From Kalaharituber pfeilii (taxonomy: Eukaryota; Ascomycota; Pezizomycetes; Pezizales; Pezizaceae): DNA of 64,000 nt. The translations under genes were made by a program, and so were the position numbers. The notes under the pieces were generated by a model. The model was not told where the DNA came from. It made no database searches and saw only the letters and a list, made by a program, of their open reading frames with translations. Location: the NCBI GenBank assembly GCA_015179045.1, contig WHUZ01000004.1, forward strand, positions 1,798,001 to 1,862,000, written 5' to 3'. Below are positions 1-14,539 of the stretch, one piece after another. The first letter of the stretch is position 1. Each line of letters begins with the position of its first letter.

Positions 1-2300
1 CGGAGTTGGAGCGTTTTGATCCCGTTTCTAAGGTGCATGCAACAGGTCGTCCAATCGGAAAAGGTTGTGGGGAACCCGGAGATTAACCGCACATCTCCGT
101 CTTAAGAACAATATAAATGAGCCCACCTCAAGAACATTCTACCAGCTCTTAACCGGTCCATAGTTAAACAGACAAGCTTTTACATCATATGCAATAGACA
201 GTCGAGGTGAGTTCACCAGGCGTTTTTCGACCCTCTAGGTGCATCCCAACCGTCAAGAAAGGCGTGTTTCCTCAACTTATGTGTATGGGAAGATGCTACA
301 AGATAACAGTTCAGATGCTTAACTCTAGGCTTAGGACTTATCTACATAACCTGGCTAGGCTGGTATGTAATGCCTTCTCCTAAACGTGCCTATTTGAACA
401 TATCAAGCCCTGATATAATGCATATTCAACCCTTAAGTGGGGCCTATCACAACAAAGGATGATTAGCGCAATGATTTAGGTAGAGCAAGCATCGCGTCAG
501 CATAAAGTACCTTCTGAATACCGACTGAAGAGGTTCTTGTCGATAGGTATATCATGATTGAGGTCTCCTTCTGGATTGACATCGTGGCAATTCTCCGTTT
601 ATTGAAAATGACTGAGAGCACCAGGACATTCTCAACATTGAATGTAAGACAGGTAAAAGTGGTTGCTAACCGTTGCATATTCACCGTCTCTCTTTTAAGC
701 TATCTTCCTTGTCAGAGTCAAGGTGTTGGAAAATGATTGGGGTGGCCGATTCATCGAAAACTCGAACCTCCCGTGCCCCCTGTCCTGACGCCCCACCCTC
801 AACGACAGCCCCCACTGAGCGAGGGGCAATTTATCCTTAGATACTGTGCTATTACCGAAATATTCCATCGGCCCCCATATTGCCACTCAGGTATAGGAAA
901 AATTGGATAGCGTGATAGTTGAACTGCCAATACTCTATTGACAAGATAACGGTAGAATGCGCACCGCTTCGGATACAACATAGGTACGACCAATGAATCT
1001 GATTTGGGCTCCAGTGCTGATTGCAATTTCAATTGCGCAAATACAATAAGCAATAGCCTCCTCAACGAGCTCAATTGTGATCCATTACTCTCATTTGGGT
1101 TTCACTTGCGCTTGACGCAACATCCGCACTGGGTTAACTAAGTATTCTTGCTCATAGCCCCCACTTATACCCAGATCTTTAGGTGCAGCATGTTTGATGA
1201 ACACGAGCGTTGTATAACAGAGGCAAAACTGTGGCCGATCATTCATATGAAACCATCCCCGGAAACCATGAGCGGTAGCTCAGTTGGTCATTGATATTTT
1301 CCGGCTTCTGCTTTCTACTTTTAGTTAGAGCATAACCCCCTCGGCTCTCAGGAGAAATGACACTTCCCCGACCAGTAAACTACGGTTATCGTGTGACGTA
1401 TCTCCAATGAGACCACGTTAGGACGGATTCATGAGAGAATTCCTGAAGACAGCTGTCATAAGTATGATACCTATTTTCACATTGTTAGCTTTATATACTC
1501 TCAATCCATATATCCACGAACCTTTCCACTCTTGCATAAGCAATCGATGATATCAACATCAGTAATTGGTTCCGGCACCACGCCGCGACTACGAAAGACG
1601 CAATGCATGGATCAGTTATAATAATACCCCAGGAATAATCAAGCCTTTACGACAATGGGCAGATTGATCACAGCTAGAATCGTTTCCTCTACCAAAAGAA
1701 TTCCGGACAGACTAGCGTATTAGAGTTCTTGGCTTGCCTTGAATTGTTGTGTGAATATCTCGCAACTAAATGGTGTGTAATGCAACTTTAAGTTGAACGT
1801 TAAGATATCCAGACACCGATACTAGTGAGAGCCGTAAGCCTTCTCAGGGAATATCATACCTTTTTCTCTAAACATTATATCTGGTGCTACTTCATGTATT
1901 GCCTCACGGAGCTCGATTCAAAGGTAGTGAAACACTGCAGATGAGTCGTCAAGTAGCTGCTTCCGGGCGTCCAGTTGGTTTTTGAAGGTTATTAAGACGA
2001 CTGCATCTACTAGTAGATTGGGCGAGCCAGATGTCAACTTTCCCTTCTTCTATAATGTGGGGTGGATAACAGAGTTGATTTTTGAGATGCTTATAAAATA
2101 GCCGTTGACACCTATATCTTCGCTGAAGTTAAAAATACTGCTAAGAATCGATTGTAGTGGTGAATGAGCAGGTCTACAGAACCATTGATGCACAAGCTTT
2201 CCGTTGAACTTACATCGTTTAGGGTTTGTGAGAAAGCTTTTCTCGCACAGTTGATGAGTAGAGAGATTACCTGTGCTAGATTCAAGTTGTACAATGACAA
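1..2300. other. Gene-free AT-rich left edge
   Basis: No open frame here resembles a known protein, and the longest frames are short and without codon structure. The only structured signal is a tRNA-like D-arm at 1270-1335, listed separately. I see no LINE tail, terminal repeat or microsatellite. It is probably intergenic or old repeat DNA. Confidence 0.5.
1270..1335 (+). other. Split tRNA 5'-half-like sequence (A-box relic)
   Basis: GAGCGGTAGCTCAGTTGG at 1270-1287 is a typical tRNA acceptor strand plus D-arm/A-box. The natural continuation TTAGAGCATAA appears only at 1325-1335, after 37 unrelated bases. No matching anticodon stem and no B-box (GGTTCGAnnC) follows. It is therefore not a working tRNA gene. 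It may be a tRNA pseudogene or the head of an old tRNA-derived SINE. Confidence 0.35.
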
Positions 2301-3711
2301 AAGTGGCTATTCCAGCCAGGCTTAGGTGTTGACTTTCTCAGGTGTACAGGTGCTAACGTGGGGGGTATCATTGAAGATGGCGTGACTGTGGGGGGGGGAG
2401 GGGGGTGAATGATGGAGCGGACGGGTGTGGAAGCGTGGAGATACATCGCCAGCCTTGGGCTGGGTGTATATGCTTCCCAATGCGGTTATTGAGCCGTCCT
2501 CTCCTGCCAAGTGAGTGGCACAGGCTCCTGAGGTGACGGCGGAGGACTGGGTATTACGTGAGCCCCAGCATCATACATTTACGAGTAATTCCCGTGGCCT
2601 GTTCTGTTCACATCGCCCCCATCGCCACTTCGAACCACAAAACGAGAACGCGAGAGCCTCTAGTCGATTATCTCAGCGTGTGGTCCGCTGCTACAGACAG
2701 GCTCAGGAATATGTCTGGGAACGGGGCTGGCCATGGGATATCCCACTGTAAGTTGCGCGAGCTATTATTACCTCTTCCGCAGTCGCCCACCAGGCTAAGC
2801 CACCGAACATTCCCACCGGCAGAGCAGGCCCTTGTCAACTGATCGTCGGCCGTTTTTCCGGCGAATGCCCGTAGTTGCCTTAGCAGTGGCATTACGTATG
2901 ATGAATGCTTCGGCATCATGGGTGCGTGTTCCGGTGCTCATTAGGCATTCCAAGCCCCTTTCATGTCAGAAGACTGTTGCGACAGGGGACTGGCACCTGC
3001 ATCATTGCTCCATCACGCCCACACACAATCCGCCCCCTCAGATGCCGCTGAGAGAAACCCCCAAAAAATCAGGTGCGTCTACTAATACCTCGGGATGACG
3101 ATGCAGCCCAGCTCGAAATCTCCCAGCTTTCAAACGCATCCGCCTTTTGGCGCGGGCCCTCCCCTCTTTCTGCCCCGAATATCCCTGTCCCACCCAGATA
3201 TCGCAGTCGCAAATTTCCCCAGGCTGCGACAACCCAATAGTTTCACTTCTATTTCTTATCTCTCCCACTCCCGTAAAAAAAAAATAACAAATGCTGGTGC
3301 TGCTTCGATCCTCGGCTCGGTCTCCATGTTGGGTTACGGGTTAACGCTGCTGCCCTGGTGGCACAATATGTGTACCTTTCTTCCAAGTTCCGCGTTCCTT
3401 CTCGCTCACGTCGCAACCTCAACTCTAGGACATCTCCACCGTTGCTCCCCACCACTCAGTTGCAGCATAACTCAATCGTAACGTTCCACAATCGAGTTAT
3501 CCTAATTTCCGCAGAAACATCCGAAAGCTTAGAATCTGGGGGGCGATCTTAGACCTCAGGGGTAGTCGCTAGAGTAGGCGCCACATACAGTGAGCTTAAT
3601 CTTTCAACTAAACTGAAGGGGCAAAAAAGTAGCAGAGAATTGAAAATAGAAAAGAAGTTTGCCGAGCCAGGGAGGTGCGAGGAGTGAAACTAGGACGCAA
3701 AGCAGTGAGAG
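2301..3711 (+). promoter_or_regulatory. Upstream region of the PAF-acetylhydrolase-like gene
   Basis: There is a G-rich run at 2390-2407. From about 3150 to 3480 the plus strand is strongly pyrimidine-rich, a common feature of filamentous-fungal core promoters. No separate coding gene was recognised. The ATG at 3712 follows a purine-rich leader (about 3635-3711). Confidence 0.4.
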
Positions 3712-5691
3712 ATGCCGAATTGGTTTCCGAGAGTCGTACCTGCTTTCCCACCGCTCGCGGGACCGTATCCAGTCGGCACCGTCGAAATTGAGATTCCAGT
3801 ATCAAGCTTGGTTGACGGCGTCGGCGAGGATGACGGTTTCAAGGTGAAAGTAGAAGGGAAGGAAGGGAGCATCGAAACGATATTGTTTCGGGTGTTTTAC
3901 CCAGCGACGGGAGAGTACGTGCGCGCAAGCGATACCACTACCACTTCTAACATAGATGATTGGAACCATGACACTCATGATGCAAAAAAATTTGGGTGGA
4001 AACAATACATACAGAACATTCTTGGTTGGGGAAGTAGGACGTCGCATCACCGTAGGCAGCCTACGAAGCCAGTGTATTGGCTCCCGGAACAGTACCAGCA
4101 GGAATTCCTGAAGGGTTACCTTCGGTTCGGGGGAATCTCCAGAGAATGGCTTGTGGACTGGATAGGGTATGTACAACTTCTACTCACTACAACTATGGTA
4201 CAATGATCAGCTAACTATCCTGCCTTTTTCAACAGCCGCTTTCCCCAAGTCCTCTACCACGTCACCATCCCCGCAGTTGCAAATTCCCCACTCCACAGCC
4301 CTACCAACTCCCGCTTCCCAACAATGGTCTTCTCCCACGGCCTCGGCGGCAGCCGCCTTGCATACTCGCAAATGTGCTCTTCCATAGCCAGCTACGGCGT
4401 CGTCGTCTTTGCCCTCGAACACCGTGATGGTTCTGGCCCGGTCTCCATTATCCGGAAGCGCATGCCGAACGGACAGAGGAAGTTTAAGACGCAGTCTGTG
4501 CATTATGTCACGATTCCGCATCAGCTGACCAAGCAGATGTCGGATGGGAGGGACTTTCAGCTGTCGACAAGGTGCACGGAATTGGTGTTGCTGTATAAGG
4601 TGATAACGTGGTTGAACAAGGGAATAGTTCCGAAGGGGTCGATATTTGGGCCGGATGGAGATGAGGTGACGGAGGCGGAGGAAGCAGCAATTGCATTGAG
4701 GATGTTTAAGGATAAGCTAGATGTTGATACCCCCGGGCGCGTGATCTGGGCGGGACATAGCTTTGGCGCTGCTACGATGGTGCAATTTATTAAGAATGTT
4801 TATTACTTTGGTTCCGAGGAAGGGCAATTCTCTCTCTTTACATGCTTAAAGGAGGAGGAGCTCTCGGGGTTGAGAAGGCAAATTACGAAGCAATCACCCT
4901 TACTGTTATTTGATTTGTGGAGTTTGAGTTTGTTGGGAAGTGGAAGGACTTATTGGATGTGGAAGAAACCACTACCGCAGGTACTGCCTCTGGACCAAGA
5001 AGAGGGTGCAAGAACGCCGGATGCGAAGAACGCTAGGGTTCTGGTGCTTATGTCACAGCAATTTTATGTCTGGAAAGAGAATATGTGGGCTGTGAAGTGG
5101 CTGTTGTCGCGGAATCCAGGGTTGCGGGATGGGGCGATTAAGGAGATCTTCAACTACGACGTGGAGACGGCAATGAAGATTGAGGTGGACGATATCGCAG
5201 TTGGAACTGGGGCCAAAACGTCAACTTCGACCCAGCCGCCACCGGAGGAAAAGGAAACAGAACAGGCTGGAGGGTATAGACCTCCGAAACTGTTCTACGC
5301 GAAGAAGTCCGCCCATCTGTCGCAGAGTGACTTCAACTTGCTTTTCCCAATCTTCTTCCGCCGCGAGGTTCCTGATCCAGGAAAAGTCTTTGCGTATAAC
5401 GTCCGGGCGGCAGTGCAGTGGTTAAGGGAGGCGGGATACCGAGATGAGGTTGCGCCGCACTCGCTATTTAGGGAGGAGGTGGACGATGATGAGATTTTTG
5501 AGATGGCAGAGGCGGAGGGTACGAAGGAAAAACACGAAGGGGAGCGAGTGTTGGACGGGTGGGTGAGGTTAGGGCTTCAGGAGGAAGTCATTAAGAAGGC
5601 TGCAGTGAAGAAGGCGGTCGAGGAGAGCATGGAAGCGGCAGGAGAGGCGGAGTTAGAGGGGAATGTGGAGGAGGGGGAATTGGGGAATTAG
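3712..5691 (+). CDS. Platelet-activating-factor acetylhydrolase-like esterase
   Basis: Two exons, 3712-4166 and 4236-5691, give 636 residues. The 69-bp intron has GTATGT, a CTAAC branch site at 4211-4215 and AACAG. The spliced frame is continuous and restores a conserved stretch ending in FSHGLGGSR (about residues 184-192), the oxyanion/lipase-like region of PAF-acetylhydrolase (PAF-AH_p_II) proteins. The nucleophile elbow GHSFGAA lies at about 325-331 with Ser327, and SAHLSQSDF with His512 fits the catalytic His. Family members hydrolyse the sn-2 acetyl or short oxidised acyl chain of phospholipids. I see no signal peptide, so a cytosolic or membrane-peripheral enzyme is likely. The C-terminal roughly 80 residues are Glu/Lys-rich and probably unstructured. 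The catalytic Asp was not assigned. It is convergent with the Rab4 gene downstream. Confidence 0.88.
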
Positions 5692-8042
<2,351 letters not shown>

Positions 8043-8240
8043 TGTCGATGCGACCGAGGGGGCCCGCTGGCGGGGCATCGCTGGGGCCGAGGTTGTTGGC
8101 GTTGCCGATGTAGTTGCAATCGAAACGTATCGGTACGATGTCTCAACGCCGTAAAGATGTATTTCGGAACCGTAATCGCAATCGTGTAAATCGTGTGCCG
8201 ATCCGTGCTTCTACTCCAATCCACTCTCTGTTCAAGCAGT

Positions 8241-8573
8241 ATGTGCTCTCGCAATCCCTATGCTCTCCTTATCCTCTTTTTTCTCCTCTTTCTCTCCGTT
8301 GACGTTGACGTTGTTTCTCCTCCTATCTCTTTCCCGCGGCACTCCGACGGTTCCCCCTCAAATCCCACAACTCCTGGCGCCGAACCTAACTCCTTCGAGC
8401 TCCCCGTCCCCTGTCCGTTTTATTCCTACCCCGCCAATAGTGGCTCCAACACAACCCGACAAGTCCAGCCCAATCTAGCGATTGTGGACCCCGGGCCTTT
8501 CTGGGCGATGCCGCCCAAACCGGATTCTGGACTTTTGGCCGAATCGATGGACCGAGTATTGCAAGTAGATTAA
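8241..8573 (+). CDS. Possible small secreted protein, antisense to the Rab4 upstream region
   Basis: This 110-codon frame starts MCSRNPYALLILFF and has a hydrophobic core of about 17 residues followed by a Pro/Ser-rich polar part. It resembles a signal peptide plus a short mature protein. No family is recognised. The DNA is pyrimidine-rich promoter-like sequence just upstream of the Rab4 start, which can produce such frames by chance. Doubtful. Confidence 0.15.
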   Translation: MCSRNPYALLILFFLLFLSVDVDVVSPPISFPRHSDGSPSNPTTPGAEPNSFELPVPCPFYSYPANSGSNTTRQVQPNLAIVDPGPFWAMPPKPDSGLLAESMDRVLQVD

Positions 8574-9617
8574 AGAGGTACGTAGTCGTCAATTACTCTA
8601 ACACCTGCTGTGCTGTGGGGTTGGAGTGTTTAAAGGACACCAAAATGGAGCCCTAGGGAAATCGAAGCCAGACCACGCACTGGGCCGTAAAAGGTCTAAC
8701 TTCTGCGGGATCGATGATGTGGTGGTTGTGGTTGTGGTTGTGGTGGTGGTTGTGGTGGTGGTGGCGTGCACTGGGGTGGGGGGAGAAAAAACGCCGGTTG
8801 GTAGCAAGAAGGCGATATCGAATAAGTCAGAAGGATTCAATCGCAAAAAATCTAATTCGTACCTATCGAAGAAGTAAAAGATAAAGGACAGAAACCGAGA
8901 AAATAAAATAAAAATTATCAACTATTCAGTATTATTATGATTAGCGGAACGCTAGGAACCCATAAGCGAGAAACTAACCCCTAACTTTAAACAAATGCAA
9001 AACAACCCATGCAGAGCGAACGTGTGGGAGAAAAAAAAAAAAAAAAATTTTTTCCAGGTCCATGCGCTGTCCGATTCGTCAGAAGGGGGTTTTGACGAAT
9101 TTGTAATGGTGCAGAGAACATGCCAGAGAGAAGCTACCTATTATGCTATTGGGCAATTTAAGCAGGAACTAATCAAACAGCGATTTGCATGGATGGACGT
9201 ATGTATGGGTATCGGTGGATCGCAATATCTTTTGCCCCTAGCGTTCCACATGTTGAAAATGAGAAAATATTTGATGTGGCTTTGAGTTAGGTTCTACGAT
9301 TTCGTGATCTCAGTCCCGTGATGCCATCACAAGGCACTTGGTACCTCTGTCTCCAGAATGAGGGTAACTGCTAATATTGGTACACAATATACCACAGTAA
9401 GAACTCAAGAATGAACCATAAACACTCTACAATTTGCTTTTATTGTCTTCCAACACAAGTACTCATATAAACACATGAACCATGCAACGGCAAGCGGAAA
9501 AATCCACAAAGCAAAAAAAAAAATGAAATGATACATTTTCCCAGCAATGACAGACAACAGTTCATACATAAAAGGTATACTACCATATCCTACACTATCC
9601 CCTTACCTCCTCAACCA
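8574..9617. other. Intergenic DNA with microsatellite and A/T tracts
   Basis: It holds the GTGGTT-type microsatellite at 8714-8768, an A17T6 tract near 9032-9054 and the 3' flank of the UTP17 gene. A 96-codon plus-strand frame at 8995-9285 has no recognisable domain and contains the poly-A as poly-Lys, so I do not call it a gene. Confidence 0.45.
8714..8768. repeat. GTGGTT/GTG microsatellite
   Basis: Imperfect repeats of GTGGTTGTGGTT, read as poly-Val on the plus strand and poly-Thr on the minus strand. Confidence 0.9.
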
Positions 9618-12600
9618 TCAATCAATCTCCATTCTCTCTCCCTTCTCCTCTTCTCCCATTTCAACATCCTCTTTCCTCAGTGGCGGCCTTGCATACAATT
9701 CAACCACCCTATCAAATACCTCCGCTAGATTAAGCATGTCGTACGTCTGTTGCCTAAGATTCGTTGCTCCACCTGCATCAAACGGCTGCGAGAATAGGAT
9801 GTTGGCGAGCTGGTCTGTGTAGATGTTGCGCTCGATTGATAATTCCACTTCATCCTCACCCTCCTCTGGTGCGGTGGTAGTAGTGGGAACTGGGGCGACG
9901 GAAGTGTAAAGAGAAGACAGACCCCCTTGCAGTTCGGCTTCGGAGGTGGCGGACAGGGCGGGCAGTGTGTAATCCGGCACTTGCACCGCGCCAGGCACAA
10001 TATACTTGCCCCGTGCGTGCATGTCGAGATACACATACCCCCCTAGCCTCGCCGCCACAACACTCTCTACTTCCGCGTCGCCAGCGATAGGGATATACGG
10101 CACCGTCTGTAGGGCTGTGATTCCCACGGAGGGAATCTTTGTGGAAAACAGCGGGACCGCAGGGCCAGAGGGATTGAAGACGAAGATGTGGGAGCTGTAC
10201 GACGGCGGGGGGTTGGGAGTGTAGATACTTGTGTGGGGGTTCTTGTGACGGGAGTTGATTGCGAGGGCGAAGGTCGGGGGTTTGTTTATCCCAGCTGATG
10301 GGGGGACGGTCTCATCCGTGGAGGTGGCAGAGGGAGAGAGGGAATAAGAGGTAGTACCAGCAGCGATGAATATGTCCTCGGGATCGATCGCCGCGTTCTC
10401 GAGATCGAATTGATCGTACTTTTTACCACCGAATACGAGTTGAGGGAGGGAAAGTTCCCATCGCACTCGGCCACGGACTAGGTCGAAGGATACCACTTTG
10501 CGAGTACTGACGATAATGAGATATCGATCAACGATCTTGACGCCAGCGACAGCGCCACCTTGGAACCCGCGGAGGGAATGGAATGTGAGCCCTGTGGCGG
10601 GATCGAGGATATATACCACGCTGTTACGTGTAGGGGATACAACACTGTGAGATTGTGAGGGCGAAACGAAAGGGCTTGAAGTCTCGCTCAAGGACACTGC
10701 GATCACACTTCCATCGCTGCTGATGGCGATGGAGCCGGCACTGGACGGGGCGATGCAGGTGCCTTTTGTAAACTGGATTACCTTTCTACATCCCCAATTC
10801 ACTTGGACTACGTCCTCGCCAGCCTTGACACCTCCCTTCAGAAGGTCTGAATGCTTAACCACTACCCCGCCCCGAGTCCGCACCTTAGCTTTCCATATCC
10901 TGACGCTGCCGTCGGCACCCAATGTCGCAAAGCCGGGGGTCTTAGTCCCAGGCAAAGCAACAATGTCCAGCACTTTAGCACCGCCATTGAAGGTGATGGT
11001 GGTGGGTGACGGGTGCGGGGAATCAACTCTCGTGACCAGTTCCCAGCTTGAGGTCCTCTCCTCGCGGCGCCAGAACTTCAGGTAGACTTCACCACCTGCG
11101 GACTGACCTAGTAAGGCCTGATTATACGAGTCGATGGTAGGAGGGTACCATTCGTCAAGGGTCGCTAGCCAGTCACCGGATTGGGAGATGGAGATGAGGC
11201 GAACAGTGGGCTCGAGAAGGGTGTTGCCTTGGGGACCGAGCTTGATGTCAGTTGCAATGGTACGTGCGAGGGCTTGTTTTGAAAGGGGGCGCTCGGCAAA
11301 GGTATCGTAGGTTTGGAGATATGGTCGAGGGTCCGCTGCGGCGGAGGTTGGAGTTAGAAGAAGAGACGATGTGGAGTGACTGGAGGTGGCGAGAAGAAGA
11401 TGGTTTGCACGGGTTGGGTGCACGGCACAGGGGACGCGAGGAAGTTTGAAGGTGTTAGTGTCTGCGGTGGGCTCGAGAGAGGATTGTAGAGAGTCAACAG
11501 TCTTGATGACGCTGGTGTCGGGCTGGTTGATATAGTAGGTTGGCAAAGAGAACGCTTGGATACCCGCAATGTGCGTTTTAGGTTTCAGCTCGGTGGTGGA
11601 GAGGACCATCAGGGAATTGTCAGAGAGGCGCACGGCATAGGAGGAGCCAGAGGGCGAGACGACGATATGTTCGATGGCGGAAGTCAGATGCGGGAGAAAT
11701 TGCTTATGGCCGGTGTCGATTTGCCAAATGACAAGGACCGTTTCGTCACCACCGGAGATGAGGTAGTTGCCTATGCGCAAAGTTAGCTAACTAAATTGTA
11801 TATGGTGAGGGGCACCACGGAAAAGTACCATCTTGTGACAATTTGACAGACCCGACGCAGGTTCTATGCCAATGCAGTCGCCGGACATCGCCAGGCTGGT
11901 CCCCGGTACTTTCTGGATTCAGTATGTTGTGCCATAAGTATATCGCTCCCTTGATATCTCCCACAGCAACGTAGCCCCAGATCCCCTTCCTTTCTTTCTC
12001 ATGTGCGTTCTTGGGCTTCTTTTGTTCTTCGAATTTTTTCACATCCAAACAGCTCAGCTCATGATCAAACGTAAAGTACCGCCACGCTCCCCATGGTGCC
12101 TTCTTCCCACTCCTCTGCTCGTGTGTCTCCTCAGCCTTGTTCCCGACCCAGACCATATTCCTGGATATAGCCACAATCACCCGCCCTTTATCTAGCACTT
12201 TAAATGCTGTCACCGTCCTAGACAGCTTATGAATAAGCCGCAGTCGCACTGCCGCTTTGCGCGATGTTTGTTCCGACCCCCCCTCCCCCTTAGTAACGAT
12301 ATCTAAAATTGCTCGGTAAAAGTCCCACCCTTGCCGCTTTAATTCCTTCCTAATCAGCTCTCCAGCAACGGCATTCATAGACCGTTCCTTCTTCTGCAAA
12401 GCCTTCTCTTCCTGTAGCCGTTTTTTCTCAGCCTTGCCAGATTTCCGCTTTTGAATAAGCTTATCCGTTGGGGTTGCAACGATGTAGACATTCCTCTGTT
12501 TCGGAGCCACTATTTCGGATTCCTCGTCGTCTTCGGTAGCTAGCCTCTCCTCCTCGTTATGGCAAATTTCCATCAACAAGATATGATGCTCCGTATTCCA

Positions 12601-13643
12601 TTTCTCGACCAGTTCCCCCTCTGCCCAATTCCATAAATAAATCCGTCCAGAGTACGTGGCGATAAAGACATTATTATTATCCAGAGGATCAATGCCATAA
12701 GATACGATACGCTTTTCCGACTCCGGCACCAAATCATCAGAACAATCTGGTATGTCAAACGTACGGTGTAGCAGCGACGTTTTGGTCGAGTACACACGGA
12801 GCGAATGTGGCAGCGCAACCATGATAAACCTATGAAAGCACAAATTAGCCCACTGGTCCAAATTACACAAAACCTTCTTTGGTTTACAAACTGTTCATTT
12901 CTCGTAAATATGGGCTCAATTGGTAGAAACTTGCCACCAATCGAGTGCGAGACCTTGTAATTTACCCTTGCAAACGGTATCAGCTCCCGTTCAGACATTT
13001 TCTTGTCCTTGCGCTTCTCCTTTTTCCTGTGCCTCTTTGAAAAAGTCGCAGGCACTAGCTCCCCGGACTGTTGCTGGTCATCAGATTCCTCCGCTTGTAA
13101 TTTCTTTGCTTTCTTTTTGGTGAAGGACTTGTCTTGAGGCTTTGACGTACTCCCCGTAGCCGCTGCTTCAGCATCAGGATTAGCCTTCGCTGTTTCGGAG
13201 AGATTCGATGCGTTTGCAGTGTCCTGTTCCTTTCTCTTTTCCTTCTTCTCCTTCTTCCTGCTCTCCTTCTTAGAAGTCCCCTCCTTGTCTCCATCTCCAA
13301 CTTCATCAATCTCCATTGCCATCTGCTCCTGCTCCATGTGCTCCTTGGTTTCTTCCTTTCGTCTTGTAGCGGTTGGCGTATCCTCTGCCTCAGCTTCCTT
13401 TTCCTTGCTCACATCTTTTCTCTTCATATGATCCTGAGCAGCCTCCCTCTGCAATTGCGTCGACGCGGGCGTCGCAAGCACAATCGACTCCTCAATTTCT
13501 TCGCCCTTCTCCTCCGCCGCCTTCTTCTTGGGTGTCTTCTTTCCCTTGGGAGGTGTCGACGTAACTTCCGCTGACTTTGACAGAGCCTTACGCCGCCGTG
13601 CCGTGGGCGTTGCAGGATCGGGTGTGTTCACTGAGGTAGGCAT
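9618..13643 (-). CDS. NAN1: U3 snoRNP / t-UTP WD-repeat protein UTP17 (NAN1, WDR75-like)
   Basis: Three minus-strand exons (13643-12892, 12829-11829, 11770-9618) encode 1301 residues with perfect phase; introns are 62 and 58 bp. UTP17 belongs to the t-UTP (UTP-A) complex, which links RNA polymerase I transcription to early 18S pre-rRNA processing in the nucleolus. Residues 1-250 are Lys/Glu-rich, low-complexity and nucleolar-like (KKKAKK, RKKEKRKDKK). WD-type sequence follows, including ALPHSLRVYSTKTSLL and the characteristic SGGDETVLVIWQ blade at the second splice junction. The C-terminus carries an acidic helix as in other UTP17 proteins. It is longer than yeast NAN1 (about 900), mainly from the N-terminal extension. 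The start at 13643 is the first Met that begins the conserved-type N-terminus; the frame stays open upstream, so an earlier start cannot be excluded. It shares a 464-bp divergent promoter with RPB10. Confidence 0.9.
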
Positions 13644-14107
13644 TGCGGGCAAGGTCCTTTTGCCCTCTGCCGGCTTTGTCTGCAACCCTGGCTCGGCCCA
13701 AATGAATCGTGAATCCGCTGTCCTTCTTGGGGGGTGCAGAGCGTTGTGACTGCAACAGGCCCAGCAGATAATTTGAGGTTCACACCTTTTTTTTTTTTGC
13801 AGGCGTGCTTGAGGCTCTGCAAGGAGAAGTTGACACTCTTGGCGTGCGACTAAAATCTTGGCACGCACTGACCCATGCTTAGTCACGGCTCGGGGACTGA
13901 ACACTAGTACGGTCTTGGCAGGAAAGCACTATCATAAGTGCACGCGAATTTCTTTTTTATTACTCGTTCTATCAGAGCTCTTACGATAGCAGCAGAGGCC
14001 ACCACCAGCCCCCCATCACCACTCCCCACTTCTCCACCATAGTTGCACGACTTCACCCCGTGCACTCTCCATATCTCCGTTCGACTTACATAGCGTAGAC
14101 TGTCAAA
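13644..14107. promoter_or_regulatory. Divergent promoter UTP17 / RPB10
   Basis: The 464 bp between the two start codons hold a poly-T/A tract at 13789-13799 and no other gene. Head-to-head placement of a ribosome-biogenesis gene and a polymerase subunit gene suggests shared growth-linked control; this is inference. I saw no clear TATA box. Confidence 0.5.
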
Positions 14108-14539
14108 ATGATCATCCCGGTTCGATGCTTCTCCTGCGGCAAAGTACCTTTCACTCCCCCCGGCTTCAGTCCGCCACCATCTTTCACCATCAGTATCATT
14201 CATAGCTAACCCTCAACGCAGGTAACAGGCGACCTCTGGGAACGCTACCTCAAGCTTCTTGAGGAAGGGATGACAGACGGGTAAGTTCCCTCTCACGACC
14301 CGCCTTCATGAGCGTCTTCTTGGGTAGAGACGAATTCTAACTCCTGGGTGCAGCGACGCAATGGACAAACTTGGCTGCAAGCGCTACTGCTGCAGAAGAA
14401 TGATCATGACGCACGTGGACTTAATTGAGAAGTTTCTTCGGTATGCTCCAAAGCTTTTCCTCCGCTCCTCGTCCTCCTCACTGCTAACGGCAAACAACGC
14501 AGATACAACCCCTTTGAGCGCAACCGCCAGCAAGCCTAA
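14108..14539 (+). CDS. RPB10: RNA polymerase I/II/III shared subunit RPABC5 (RPB10)
   Basis: Four exons, 14108-14143, 14222-14280, 14354-14440 and 14503-14539, join in phase to a 72-residue protein, the normal size for this family (about 65-75). The zinc-binding signature is complete: CFSCGK at 7-12 and CKRYCCRRM in the middle, then [15 protein letters not shown] at the C-terminus, a hallmark of RPB10. The protein is a structural zinc subunit common to all three nuclear RNA polymerases. Three introns (78, 73 and 62 bp) in so short a gene is intron-dense. The start follows MIIPVRCF, the invariant RPB10 N-terminus. It is divergent from UTP17 and convergent with NOC2. Confidence 0.96.

Noticed and set aside
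1270..1335. A functional tRNA gene
   Set aside because: Only the D-arm half fits; no anticodon stem or B-box follows.
8995..9285. 96-codon plus-strand gene
   Set aside because: Contains a genomic A-tract read as poly-Lys and shows no recognisable domain or upstream promoter signal.
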